Shown here in pieces: positions 27,864 to 35,943 of a stretch of DNA of 47,300 bases. A model generated the notes under the pieces. It searched no databases. It saw nothing but the letters and a program-made list of their open reading frames with translations, and was not told where the DNA came from. The position numbers and the translations under genes were made by a program. Source of the stretch: Bdellovibrionales bacterium (GTDB taxonomy: Bacteria; Bdellovibrionota; Bdellovibrionia; Bdellovibrionales; UBA1609); contig JADJVA010000012.1 in NCBI GenBank assembly GCA_016716765.1, positions 1 to 47,300 on the forward strand, read 5' to 3'. How positions within the stretch are numbered: the stretch's first letter is position 1; each line of letters begins with the position of its first letter.

Positions 27864-27882
27864 TCATTACGACACATCCTTA

Positions 27883-28155
27883 TTAAAGCCTTTTCAGTTG
27901 TTTATAAACATCGTCGTCGTTTCTTCTGCCGACCAACACGATTACCAAAAGTATGTTGTCTTGGACTTGGTAGATTATGCGATATTCTCCGACACTGGTT
28001 CGGCGATACTGCGAAAATCCCTTGATCTGAATAGAGTCGTGCGGTTCTGGGTTGTTGCGAAGCTCTAGGATTTTGGTGGTGATTTGTCTTTTTTGTTTTG
28101 CTGGCAACGACTCAATAAACTTATCGGCTCGCCTGGTGATTTCAATCTTTAGCAT
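27883..28155 (-). CDS. relE: RelE-family mRNA interferase toxin
   Basis: A 90-residue protein: MLKIEITRRADKFIESLP, QIKGFSQYRRTSVGEYRIIY and IVLVGRRNDDDVYKQL are the standard RelE/ParE superfamily pattern (basic surface and C-terminal RRNDxxVY). RelE toxins cut mRNA on the ribosome. The frame is intact. The 5' end overlaps the end of its antitoxin gene by 14 bases. That antitoxin gene is split by IS66 element A. Confidence 0.88.
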   Translation of the reverse strand: MLKIEITRRADKFIESLPAKQKRQITTKILELRNNPEPHDSIQIKGFSQYRRTSVGEYRIIYQVQDNILLVIVLVGRRNDDDVYKQLKRL

Positions 28156-28323
28156 TTAACCATTGAGCAAGTTTCTTCTCGCTCTCTTTCTCACCGAGAG
28201 TTCCCTCTTTGATAGCCTCTTCGGCCTGCCTGCCCCACCAAGCATCTTCCATTGCTTCCAGACGTTGATATTCTTCAGACGAAACCAACACAGCAACAGA
28301 GCGACCGTTCTTTTTGATCTCAA
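28142..28323 (-). pseudogene. Phd/YefM antitoxin, C-terminal part
   Basis: The minus strand reads KKNGRSVAVLVSSEEYQRLE, then AMEDAWWGRQAEEAI and ends LAQWLNAKD. This is the second half of a Phd/YefM antitoxin, including the toxin-binding tail. It can be entered from a GTG in the IS66 end. The first half is at 30567-30659, on the other side of IS66 element A. Confidence 0.85.
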
Positions 28324-28377
28324 GTATCCGTTCATTGACCGTGAATGACTACTTCGAAATTTTGTGTGTAGTTCCAT

Positions 28378-29778
28378 GGCATCCAGTTATCAGGGTTGGA
28401 CCTGACCAGTTCAAAGTTTTTGAATGGACACCATATAGTCAAAAGCGTTGGCCTCACTGATGTCACAAGTTTTTATAACTGAGAGAAGAATGTCGCCCAC
28501 GAAGGCCCCGTATTCACTTTTAAAGAAGAGGAAGTTTTTTCGGTTTAGAACGGGGGGGTACGGAGCTGTTGCCCTTCCAATGCTTCTGCATGTATTTGAC
28601 GCCGGCTCCTAGTTTTGAATTGGGCTCAGCGAGTTTGTTGGGAAATACTTTGTCAATCCAGGTTTTGAGTTCCCCCATCGGCTGGGCACTTTTCTCTTGG
28701 TGGTATTGGAGGCGCTCTTCGGGGATAAATTCACATCTTTACAGTGCCGTTCGTTTGCATAGACCTGAGAAATAAGGCCCAGCACAAATTCGCTTTCTCT
28801 TTTAAAGTCCTGCTCGATATCCTTAAATTGCCTCCGACCGTGGGTGAGACACAGGTATTTCAATATCTCCTGGGCTCGGTCTTTGATATTATTCATATTC
28901 AGAGCATCTGACATGATGGCAATGGGACCCTGACTTTGCCGCCGAGTCAGGAGCTCTTCCAAATTCTCTCCACTGTATTTCCTTCCGGTAAAATATAGAA
29001 TGATTTTTCCCTCTGGAGCCCTCATGAGGGAGAGAACTCTGGCCTTGGTGTCATCAATATAGAACAACGCTCCCTCCGAAGCCTTTCGGACCATGACCTT
29101 CCAAACCAGAATCATCTGGTTGGCCAGGTTTTCCGTCTGAGTCCAGAGTGTTGATCGAGCCACAGGGAGCCCGAGCTTTTCTTGTAACTTTTCAAGACGG
29201 TAAAATGGCAGAGAGGACTTATAGTGAAGAATGGCTATCATGGCTTTGGCTTGTGCGTCGAATTTTTCCTCCCCTTTTCCGATAAACTCAGCCTCAAATA
29301 TTTTGCCACACAGGTTACAACGAAGTTTCTGGGTCTTGTGAACGCTCACTGAAAGTGGCGGATTGCCCGTCACGCGCACATAAATGCCTGGATTCCAGTT
29401 GTACACCCTCCCTTTTTGACAGTCCGGACAAGGGTCCTTTTCCTTTAGATTTACAATCTCATAATTTTGGACACTGGCCGATGGGTAATGATCGTGGCCA
29501 TGGCGACCACTGCCTCCGGTGTTCCCATGAGCAGGCTTTTTCTCCTGAGGGTCTTTTTGTTGAACTTTCTCTGATTGCTTTCCAAATATCTTGCGCAATC
29601 TGGCGATGGTGGCACTTTTCAGTCCCACCAAACGATCTAATTCAATCAAGGCTCTGAGAGAATTGATTAATTCTTGACGAGTTTCTTCCGTTAAGTTTGA
29701 GCTCTCAATCTCGTCAATCAGCCGATGAAGCTTCTCATCTGTCATCTCAATGTGGATCTTCTTCTTGGCTTTCAACAT
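28378..29778 (-). pseudogene. IS66 transposase tnpC of element A, with internal deletions
   Basis: The first 389 codons (29778 down to 28609) are open: a leucine-rich N-terminus, zinc-binding CPDCQKGR and CNLCGKIFEAEF, then LFYIDDTKARVLSL (catalytic Asp region), IMSDALNMNN and LTHGRRQFKDIEQDF. Relative to element B a segment of about 70 bases after LSLM (near 29020) and another near 28575 are missing, and the frame changes near 28725 so the normal C-terminus is out of frame. The deletions follow the catalytic Asp, so activity is doubtful. Confidence 0.85.
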
Positions 29779-30155
29779 CGGAAAAGTCTTCCGCTGATTT
29801 CACAAAATTGGAAGTACTTTTCCATTCTGTTTGTGGTGCGGCTAAATCGGGATTTCCATTCCAGATAAGAACTGCCAACTCTGAGGCTCGTAGCTCACCC
29901 GAGACTCCCTCTCCCGTCCTCCACCACTTAAACGATCCACGACTGAGCCGCTTATGAAATATCCAAAACCCCTGGGAGTCATAAACCAATATCTTGAGAG
30001 ATTTCCTCGATCTATTGGAGAAAACAAAAGAGCTCCACTCATGGGGTCCTTCTCCATCTGCTCCTTGCAAACTCCACAAAGGCCATCGATTCCTTACGAA
30101 AATCCACAGCTCCGCAGTGGATATAAATCGGTGAGGACGGACTGATTTGAATCAC
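29747..30155 (-). pseudogene. IS66 accessory protein TnpB of element A, frameshifted
   Basis: The intact form is seen in element B at 39610-40020. Here the frame shifts near the AAAAGAGCTCC run (about 30025; element B has one more A). The conserved KILVYDSQGFWIFHKRLSRG remains readable. Confidence 0.85.
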
Positions 30156-30484
30156 CGATGAATTTCAATCGTCAAATCAGAAAGTCGTAAAACAACTCGA
30201 GGTGCCTCAACTGTTAGATCGGGGAAAACTTAATAAAGGGCCCAGAATTGTTTGGCACAAAATTCCTCCGCCGAAGCTTAGAGGCGGATCGTTCCCTACT
30301 TGCTTTGGATTGAAAAATCCGGGCGATAAACTGAGTTCTCGACGCAGGAGGCGGTCATCAAATAGCTCTCGCAGACCAAAATCCGACTCCTCAGTTCATC
30401 AGGAAATTTCTCCTGAGGAGATTTCTTCCTGACTCGCCAGGCTTCGATATCTCTCCTTAATTCTTGCAGAAAATCTGAAGTCAT
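30152..30484 (-). pseudogene. IS66 accessory protein TnpA of element A, frameshifted
   Basis: It starts MTSDFLQELRRDIEAWRVRK at 30484 but loses frame near 30380, where element B has one extra A (GACCAAAAATCC against GACCAAAATCC). Only 62 residues are read. Confidence 0.85.
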
Positions 30485-30566
30485 TGGTTACCGCCTTTGA
30501 AAGTGTCAATCGGCGGATTTTACTTAAAAAAATATCAGATTCCATTCACGGTCAGTGAACGGATAC

Positions 30567-30659
30567 GATCTCAACAGGCTCTTGCCTTGCTGTATCCAAA
30601 AGTCGTCCGAACTCGTCCTTTGCTTCTTTCGCCGAAAACGATTTCAATTTGAGACTCAT
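30567..30659 (-). pseudogene. Phd/YefM antitoxin, N-terminal part
   Basis: ATG 30659 follows GGAGG. It reads MSLKLKSFSAKEAKDEFGRL and TARQEPVEI, the DNA-binding half of a Phd antitoxin, then enters IS66 element A and stops after VSVH. Removing the IS and one target copy gives EPVEI joined to KKNGRSVAV, a normal Phd sequence. Confidence 0.87.
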
Positions 30660-30671
30660 ATTTCCTCCAAT

Positions 30672-30714
30672 GAGCTATAAGGTCTATAATAGCTCAAGTA
30701 GCTCTAAGAGTCAA
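30672..30714 (-). promoter_or_regulatory. Promoter and operator of the split phd-relE operon
   Basis: On the minus strand TTGACT, 17 bases, TATTAT form a good promoter (30714 to 30686). The inverted repeat GAGCTAT / ATAGCTC (30672-30697) covers the -10 box and a further GAGCTAC half-site lies between the boxes. This fits autorepression by Phd. Confidence 0.65.
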
Positions 30715-30802
30715 CTTTATTGTAAATGATTTGTGGACACGCGCATGGATTGACTGACCCTATCCAAAGTCCCGACCGTAAGCTCGGAGCGTTAGCGGCG
30801 CC

Positions 30803-30967
30803 TTTTGAGATTTCTGTTTCAACTCTCCAATATGATTCTGGTTCATCAATTAAGCTCAGGTTTTCAACGCAATTTCCCTTTTGCCCCAACATTATGGTCT
30901 TGAGGCTAGAGCTGGATTTTGCGGCGGCATATGGTCTGGCGACGAGAGATGGATTTTGTGGCCGCAT
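30803..30967 (+). pseudogene. Degraded duplicate of the 3' end of the membrane gene at 25727
   Basis: It matches about 26455-26590: TTGAGATTTCT, TCTCCAATAT, TGGTTCATCAATT, AGCTCAGGTTTTCAA and GGTCTGGCGACGAGAGATGG recur in the same order. The GGATTTTG..GC.GCAT end is present twice. Frames are broken. It shows a past rearrangement between the backbone and the toxin-antitoxin island. Confidence 0.7.
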
Positions 30968-31005
30968 GAGAAGATATTTTCTGACGTCGTTTCCAGGTGT
31001 CCGAA

Positions 31006-31398
31006 TTAACCGCCAGTCTTTTTAAAGACCTTTCGTTCAACCGATTTGAGCCTCCTTTCGATATCATGTAACTTGTCTGCATTATAATCTCCCTCAACCT
31101 GATGGATCAACACTTGTCGATTGTATGGTTGATAGCCAAGGCCTTCTTTTTGAGCCAGGTATTTTAGTTTCTCTACAACCAGCTGTGGTAGACGAATAGA
31201 GATCATCTGCAGCCCCATGACCTCATCAATGGCCATTTCTTCTTCATCGCTAGCCTTAGTTGAAATCGAACCTCGTTTGCCGGAATCCCACTCTTCGGCT
31301 TCTTTCAGAAGGTCACTTTCCTTACTTTTGTTTTTTCCGCTGGATTTTCTCAAATAACTTACCTCAATATCACTGGGATGATATGCCGTGATGATCAC
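31006..31398 (-). CDS. CopG-type antitoxin, joined to a toxin C-terminal remnant
   Basis: The second half, KESDLLKEAEEWDSGKRG, then LGLQ-like GLQMISIRLPQLVVEKLKYL and GLGYQPYNRQVL, is the standard CopG-family antitoxin that pairs with BrnT/DUF4258-type toxins. The first half (VIITAYHPSDIEVSYLRKSS, preceded at 31399-31440 by RICFLIDRDEKKP) looks like the end of such a toxin. No separate antitoxin start is clear, so toxin tail and antitoxin are in one frame. The toxin N-terminus is missing: the upstream side is occupied by the gene at 31532. Confidence 0.7.
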   Translation of the reverse strand: MIITAYHPSDIEVSYLRKSSGKNKSKESDLLKEAEEWDSGKRGSISTKASDEEEMAIDEVMGLQMISIRLPQLVVEKLKYLAQKEGLGYQPYNRQVLIHQVEGDYNADKLHDIERRLKSVERKVFKKTGG

Positions 31399-31531
31399 AG
31401 GTTTTTTCTCATCACGATCTATAAGAAAGCAAATTCTTACATATTGTGGAATGACTTTCTTTCTAATATTTTTGATGATAGGTCAAACTGCGGCGTTGGT
31501 TAATTATGAAACTCAAGGGGAAGGATTTTCC

Positions 31532-31897
31532 ATGCGGATGAAAAATATATTGCTGAAATTGTGGATGTTGTTTTCTATCGTTGCTTATTTGCCAATTGTG
31601 GCAGAGGCCGCAAAAGTAACAGAAGTGGCCAGCGGAAAGATCACGGTCTATTCATCAGTGGCAAATGCCGGTACTGGTACCGCCTCTCTTTCTTTTTCTG
31701 GGATGCCTGCGCAAATATTATATGATGAGTTGACCCATGTTGTAGCGACAGAACAAAAATCAGTAGATGGCGCTATTTACATAAAAAATGGTCTTAACTT
31801 AATTTGTTATCGTGAAGTTAAGAAATCGGCTATGCCCCAGTATTCATGTGGGACTGCGGTTTTCCCAGATGGTTCTACTGGCTATGACGAGCCATAG
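31532..31897 (+). CDS. Small secreted protein, paralogue of the gene at 6130
   Basis: A 121-residue protein. ATG 31532 follows AGGGGAAGGA and opens a Sec signal (ILLKLWMLFSIVAYLPIVAEA). Mature residues include YSSVANAGTGTASLSF, ILYDELTHVVAT, GLNLICYREV and DGSTGYDEP. Spacing and C-terminus match the 6130-6507 protein. Function unknown. Confidence 0.8.
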   Translation: MRMKNILLKLWMLFSIVAYLPIVAEAAKVTEVASGKITVYSSVANAGTGTASLSFSGMPAQILYDELTHVVATEQKSVDGAIYIKNGLNLICYREVKKSAMPQYSCGTAVFPDGSTGYDEP

Positions 31898-32136
31898 CGT
31901 TTGGGGTATTGTAGCAAAATCACAACTTGAAAAATGAAATACATGATCTGTTGATTATCCGTCTTGGCTTCGCAACGATATTGATTTCTACAGGTAAAAT
32001 TATGAGGGAGTAGGGGCTCATTTTGGGCCTCAGTTTCTGCCTGAAATCATGTATGATTGCGACTCTCGCCCATATTTGTCATTAAATCGAATATATCGGG
32101 TTTCATGGTTCCAGGATCTTTTTTTGCGAGGAATTG

Positions 32137-32163
32137 CATAATATCCTAATTTAGGATATTATG
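32137..32163. promoter_or_regulatory. Perfect 27-bp operator palindrome of the AbrB-type TA pair
   Basis: Two perfect 12-bp arms (CATAATATCCTA and its complement) around ATT, ending 20 bases before the antitoxin ATG. An operator for autorepression by the AbrB-like antitoxin is the likely role. TATAAT-like sequence is part of the arms. Confidence 0.65.
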
Positions 32164-32183
32164 ATTCGAGCTAAGGAGTTCTG

Positions 32184-32456
32184 ATGGGAGTTAAAAACGT
32201 CAAATTGTTAAAAGTTCCTGCTAATGGGCAAATAAGTATTGGTAAGTCTTGGGCTGGCAAACAGATTTTGGTCGAGGAGCTCGATGGCCACGAAATACGA
32301 ATTTCTTCGGGAACATTTATTCCAGATTCACAGAAAATCTTTCATACAAAGGAAGCTCATGAATCTGTGAATGAATTTAATGAATGGGAATCAAAAAGAA
32401 GGCCAAAGGCCACAGACACGAAGAAATTATTTGCCTCTCTGAGAAAGAAAAAGTGA
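32184..32456 (+). CDS. AbrB-like antitoxin
   Basis: A 90-residue protein. The N-terminus KNVKLLKVPANGQISIGKSW and QILVEELDGHEIRI follows the SpoVT/AbrB swapped-hairpin pattern used by MazE/VapB-type antitoxins. The basic C-terminal tail likely contacts the partner. The start follows AAGGAG. The gene downstream begins four bases after its stop. Confidence 0.7.
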   Translation: MGVKNVKLLKVPANGQISIGKSWAGKQILVEELDGHEIRISSGTFIPDSQKIFHTKEAHESVNEFNEWESKRRPKATDTKKLFASLRKKK

Positions 32457-32460
32457 GCCT

Positions 32461-32859
32461 GTGAAGGCAAAGAAGCCGGAAAAGAGCAAGGCTACACGAG
32501 TTGCGGCTGTATCCACCCAACATGAACTGATTGAATGCGATTTGGAATTTCCACGGCTTGTTGAGGAACTATCTGAGCTTGAAGCTCCAGAGCTTGATCA
32601 ACTCGAGGCTACAGTTGAAAAAATCAAGCAAATGACCTGGGATCAGGTATATAAGACCTCATCAAGAACCCAAAAACGAGGTCTCAACTGGGAGCCGATT
32701 GAAGCCCAGCTCACGCAATCAGGTAAAACCATAGCCTCCATTCGAATATCAAAGAAATTTCGAGCGAGGGTTTGTCGAGATGGAAAATTCATGGTGTTTA
32801 TTTCCTTACATCCAGATCATGATAGTGCTTATAATGAAGGCGGTGGTGAAGACCTTTAG
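32461..32859 (+). CDS. RelE/ParE-like toxin partner of the AbrB-like antitoxin
   Basis: A 132-residue protein from GTG 32461. A charged leader of about 30 residues is followed by LDQLEATVEKIKQMTWDQVY, KTSSRTQKRGLNWEPIE, IASIRISKKFRARVCRDGKF and FISLHPDHDSAY. The order (helices, basic RISKK-RA-V segment, final strand with HPDHDSAY) fits a RelE-superfamily toxin. The pairing with an AbrB-fold antitoxin is the main context evidence. Confidence 0.6.
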   Translation: MKAKKPEKSKATRVAAVSTQHELIECDLEFPRLVEELSELEAPELDQLEATVEKIKQMTWDQVYKTSSRTQKRGLNWEPIEAQLTQSGKTIASIRISKKFRARVCRDGKFMVFISLHPDHDSAYNEGGGEDL

Positions 32860-32965
32860 CTTCCCCAGCGCTTTCACTGCGAGGCTACACCTTGAAGGTG
32901 CACATTCGGCAAAATGACGGATTGGGCTTTCTAATTCGAGTGCCGTTGAGGTCTCGAGAGATTTG

Positions 32966-33100
32966 TATAAGCCCAAAAAAATCAACCAGTTGACATTTAT
33001 CTTATCTCGAAAGTGATGGCTCATCTGGCTAAAATGTAATAATCGTAACGGGCGGGGATAGCATTTTTTTTGGCGTCATATTTTGTGCATGATCATGTAC
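32966..33100 (+). repeat. Intergenic repeat, copy A (about 135 bp)
   Basis: It shares with 35569-35705 the blocks TATAAGCC, AATCAACCAGTTGAC, CTCATCTG.CTAAA, AATCGTAACGGGCGGGGA and GATCATGTA. A weaker third copy of its end is near 32010-32065. It lies in the 332-base gap between the toxin at 32461 and the secreted gene at 33192, which otherwise holds only promoter P2. Confidence 0.65.
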
Positions 33101-33117
33101 TTAATATGATCTAACGC

Positions 33118-33140
33118 TTGACATTAAATAATGCTTCGCG
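33118..33140 (+). promoter_or_regulatory. Promoter-like box P2
   Basis: AACGCTTGACATTAAATAATGC matches the first half of P1 (AACGCTTGACATTAATTAATGC). TTGACA is intact but no good -10 box is found 17 bases downstream. It stands 52 bases before the gene at 33192. Confidence 0.4.
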
Positions 33141-33191
33141 CACACATTCGGTTATACGGATTCCGATTCAATCAACGGCGAGAAAGGTAAA

Positions 33192-34673
33192 ATGTCCAAG
33201 TTCACAAATATCCTAGTGATCCTATTCATGTTCATATCCCAAATTGGTTTTGGTAGCTCAAATGCTAGTGTGGAACCAGCTGAAGAATGCATGAGGCTCC
33301 TCAAGAACCTATCTTTGGAACATCTACCGAAAGCCACGACGGAGATCGAGATGCACGGAGACCAGGTCCGTTCGGGTTTGCCTGGATTTCGGTCCACAGT
33401 GAGAGGCGTTGAACTCAGCGATCAGAGGGTCTTCGATCTAGAAGAATTGCGTCAGTTTCTCATTTATTTTGCTAATATTTTTGGGGATTCTGTCAGTAAC
33501 CATCGGCCATTTTTGTTGAATGAACAAAGGCAGCTAGTTGAATTGCTGTTTAATGGGGTAAGCCTGTTGCTTCGTAACAAAGGGGTTTCTCACCGGGCAG
33601 AGATTCGAATTGCCCCCAATGGAAATAGATCGCATATAATCACCATTTTAAACGCCTCAAATGTTAAGGCATTGGACGAAGTTGTCAGAGGCGTTCAACA
33701 GAAAGGCGGCGAGATTGGGTTTCATATTGAACAGTATATTATGGGGATAGGAGCCAGCTTCGTGCCTCCAACAGCCGGGGTTGGACCAAGGAATCCGGTT
33801 GAGCGCTTAGCTTATTGGTGGCGAGGAGGTGCGCCTCTTCCTCTCCCGCGAGTGAACGTTCAACTTCTTACAGCAGTGGAACCAGAATCAGCACTTCTTT
33901 CTGTGGGACTGAAACATGAATTCGATCATTTTGAAGACTTTTTAAAAATGCTAAGAGGCGAGTCCAGCCCTTATTATGGGTTTGTGCGATCGTACAAAGC
34001 CAATCTACCGATGCAGCTCGGGGTGGTGAAGGAACTCGTGGATAATACGCGCAACTACTGGCATCTGATGTATTTTGATGAAAATTTCACTATGCCTCGA
34101 AACCTCTTACACCTTGCGAATGGGATTGATGATCCCCTTGCTCCTGTGAACCTTTTTAAGACGCCCGAAAAGGCGGCGGAGGTTATTTGGTCCCTTGGCC
34201 GCACTGGGTGGGGAATCAATGCGACTACTCGCGCGCTTGTTGACGTTTTAACTCGAAAAGATGTAGTAGAGTCCCTCTCATTTTCAAAAATGAACGGCCT
34301 AATTTGGGTTACGGCCCGCTTTTTTGTTGATCCAAAAAATTTTCGGACGGCGGCCGAGTTTAAGGTTCCATTGGTTGTAGCTAAGGAATTGAGCGACAAA
34401 AATACTCTCCGTCACATGTATGTCGAGCAAGTCAGGTCGATCCTGCCGATTCTTGATCAAACTGAGGTTTTATTTCGTTGGGCTTCCGAATATGAAACTG
34501 TCTTTAATGACCCTATGTTTGCACATATTGATCGCAAGACTCTGTCCAGGGCTTTTATAAAAGTTGTTCTGGCTCCACAGTTTGGGATGGAAACAGGGGA
34601 TTTTCACTTCACAAGAGAGGCTTTGGACGAAGAGTTTATTCGCTCCTTGGAAGCCCACTCCGTCCTGAAATAG
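33192..34673 (+). CDS. Secreted protein with HEFDH motif, possible metalloprotease
   Basis: A 493-residue protein with a Sec signal (FTNILVILFMFISQIGFGSS). Near residue 245 it has SVGLKHEFDHFEDFLKML, which contains the zinc-protease pattern HExxH (HEFDH). A third zinc ligand and the usual hydrophobic helix are not obvious, so catalysis is only a possibility. The remainder shows no known domain. Such exported proteins are frequent in predatory Bdellovibrionota. It is preceded by P2 and repeat copy A. Confidence 0.65.
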   Translation: MSKFTNILVILFMFISQIGFGSSNASVEPAEECMRLLKNLSLEHLPKATTEIEMHGDQVRSGLPGFRSTVRGVELSDQRVFDLEELRQFLIYFANIFGDSVSNHRPFLLNEQRQLVELLFNGVSLLLRNKGVSHRAEIRIAPNGNRSHIITILNASNVKALDEVVRGVQQKGGEIGFHIEQYIMGIGASFVPPTAGVGPRNPVERLAYWWRGGAPLPLPRVNVQLLTAVEPESALLSVGLKHEFDHFEDFLKMLRGESSPYYGFVRSYKANLPMQLGVVKELVDNTRNYWHLMYFDENFTMPRNLLHLANGIDDPLAPVNLFKTPEKAAEVIWSLGRTGWGINATTRALVDVLTRKDVVESLSFSKMNGLIWVTARFFVDPKNFRTAAEFKVPLVVAKELSDKNTLRHMYVEQVRSILPILDQTEVLFRWASEYETVFNDPMFAHIDRKTLSRAFIKVVLAPQFGMETGDFHFTREALDEEFIRSLEAHSVLK

Positions 34674-34786
34674 GGCTGGTCATTTCATTTTTGAAACTTC
34701 ATTGTTCGCTATCAATGTCGGCGAAATAGATCGGTTCCTAAACTCTGTTTGGGAGTTTTGGGACCATGCAATGTGATCTCGAAAAT

Positions 34787-35068
34787 TCAGCCAGCTTTTC
34801 GGTTTTTAAAAGAGACTGAGGCCTCAATTCCCATTTTTTCGAGATAGGAAAGAAGCTTCTCAATACTGAATGAAGACATTTTACCTCTTAAAAGCTCGCT
34901 CACTCTTGGCTGTGGCACGTCGAGTATTTTTTCAAGATCGCGAGGCTTAATTCTCCTCTTTTCAACGACGTCGAGGATCTTACCATGAAGGTCAGCCTTA
35001 ACCTTCAAAGTCATGGCTTCCTGTTCGTTAAATCCCATATCTTTAAACACAGATTTACTGGTCTTCAT
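34787..35068 (-). CDS. higA: XRE/HigA-like antitoxin
   Basis: A 93-residue HTH protein. KILDVVEKRRIKPRDLEKIL and VPQPRVSELLRGKMSSFSIE form the helix-turn-helix of the XRE antitoxins with a KxLSYLxxMG tail (LLSYLEKMGIEASVSF). It begins ten bases after the toxin gene; toxin-first order is typical of higBA. Confidence 0.82.
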   Translation of the reverse strand: MKTSKSVFKDMGFNEQEAMTLKVKADLHGKILDVVEKRRIKPRDLEKILDVPQPRVSELLRGKMSSFSIEKLLSYLEKMGIEASVSFKNRKAG

Positions 35069-35078
35069 ATAAATTCTC

Positions 35079-35399
35079 CTACCTCACCTGCTTTAATCTA
35101 TTTTTTGCAAGTTCCAGATCAATGCCAGCCGTTTTCGAGCTCTTCTTTTTGAAACAATGAAGGACATAAACACGGTCCTTCACCTGGATGGTGTAAATAA
35201 CTCTATACCACCCCTGATGGTCTTGTTCCTTCAACTCAAAGACTCCCGGTCCTATAGTTTTCATAGGACGACTTTTAAGTGGCATTTTTCCCTGTTGAAG
35301 TTGGTAGAGTTGAAAGCCCAAATCCTCCCTAATTGCCGCTGGAAATCGGCTAACCACCTTTTTGCTGTCGCCTAGCCATAAAACTTCCTTTAGCGCCAA
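35079..35399 (-). CDS. higB: HigB/Gp49-like toxin
   Basis: About 106 residues from TTG 35399, after GGTGGGG; the longer reading has no ribosome site and does not match the family. LGDSKKVVSRFPAAIREDLG, GPGVFELKEQDHQGWYRVIY and VYVLHCFKKKSSKTAGIDLE are the classic phage Gp49-like/HigB pattern. It would cleave mRNA on the ribosome. Confidence 0.82.
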   Translation of the reverse strand: MALKEVLWLGDSKKVVSRFPAAIREDLGFQLYQLQQGKMPLKSRPMKTIGPGVFELKEQDHQGWYRVIYTIQVKDRVYVLHCFKKKSSKTAGIDLELAKNRLKQVR

Positions 35400-35943
35400 G
35401 ACCCCACCTCTCCCGCAATCATACAATTTAATGTATACAATATTTCGTATAATTTTGAAAGGAATTATATTGATCTCCCGAAAAAGGATCTGAAACAGTG
35501 GATGACTAGGGACTAAGAGTGATCGGCTTTCAAATTTGAGAGCCACGGAGGAGGCCTGGAGAAATGGCTATAAGCCAAATAAATCAACCAGTTGACGTTC
35601 GCTCTTAACTCGAGAGTGTCGACTCATCTGACTAAATTGTAACAATCGTAACGGGCGGGGAGGGCATTCAGAGCCTCAGATTCTGCACCTGATCATGTAT
35701 GATTATTGCACCTTTCTTACATCAACGAAAAGAATTGACAAAAATTGCGCATTACGTCATAAGGGGCCATCCCAGATGTGGGGGAATGCTTATTTTAGGC
35801 CCTCTCATTGCGCGTCCCAGTTGGGAGGCTTGATTTGGGTGGATGAGGTTCGCCAATTTTGAGAATAGAACAGGAAATTCCAAAAGCGAGTTTCCTCCTT
35901 ATGGTGGGAGAGAGCGATGAGAGTGATTTCGAGGCAGCTATTT
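35400..35943. other. Regulatory gap between higBA and the secreted gene at 35944
   Basis: Near the toxin start two adjoining inverted repeats, ATACA/TGTAT (35421-35436) and TATAC/GTATA (35434-35451), fit a higBA operator. Repeat copy B occupies 35569-35705. No other gene is seen. Confidence 0.5.
35569..35705 (+). repeat. Intergenic repeat, copy B
   Basis: Same ordered blocks as copy A at 32966-33100, with about two thirds of positions matching by eye. GTAACAATCGTAACGGGCGG is the best preserved part. Confidence 0.65.

Larger units (their letters stand above)
28324..30566 (-). mobile_element. IS66-family element A
   Basis: The terminal repeats begin GTATCCGTTCA at both ends (GTATCCGTTCATTGACC at the left; GTATCCGTTCACTGACC on the minus strand at the right). 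The 8-bp GATCTCAA is duplicated outside both ends (28316-28323 and 30567-30574), the usual IS66 target size. It carries tnpA, tnpB and tnpC in minus orientation, as in element B (38067-40434), from which it differs by small indels and by two deletions in tnpC. Confidence 0.92.

Noticed and set aside
29355..30057. Plus-strand ORFs inside the IS66 elements (repeated at 39220-39999).
   Set aside because: They are antisense shadows of tnpA, tnpB and tnpC and break wherever the transposase genes keep codon structure.
31388..31531. Upstream extension of the small secreted protein at 31532.
   Set aside because: The internal ATG has a much better ribosome site and begins a clean signal peptide; the extension overlaps the antisense toxin remnant.
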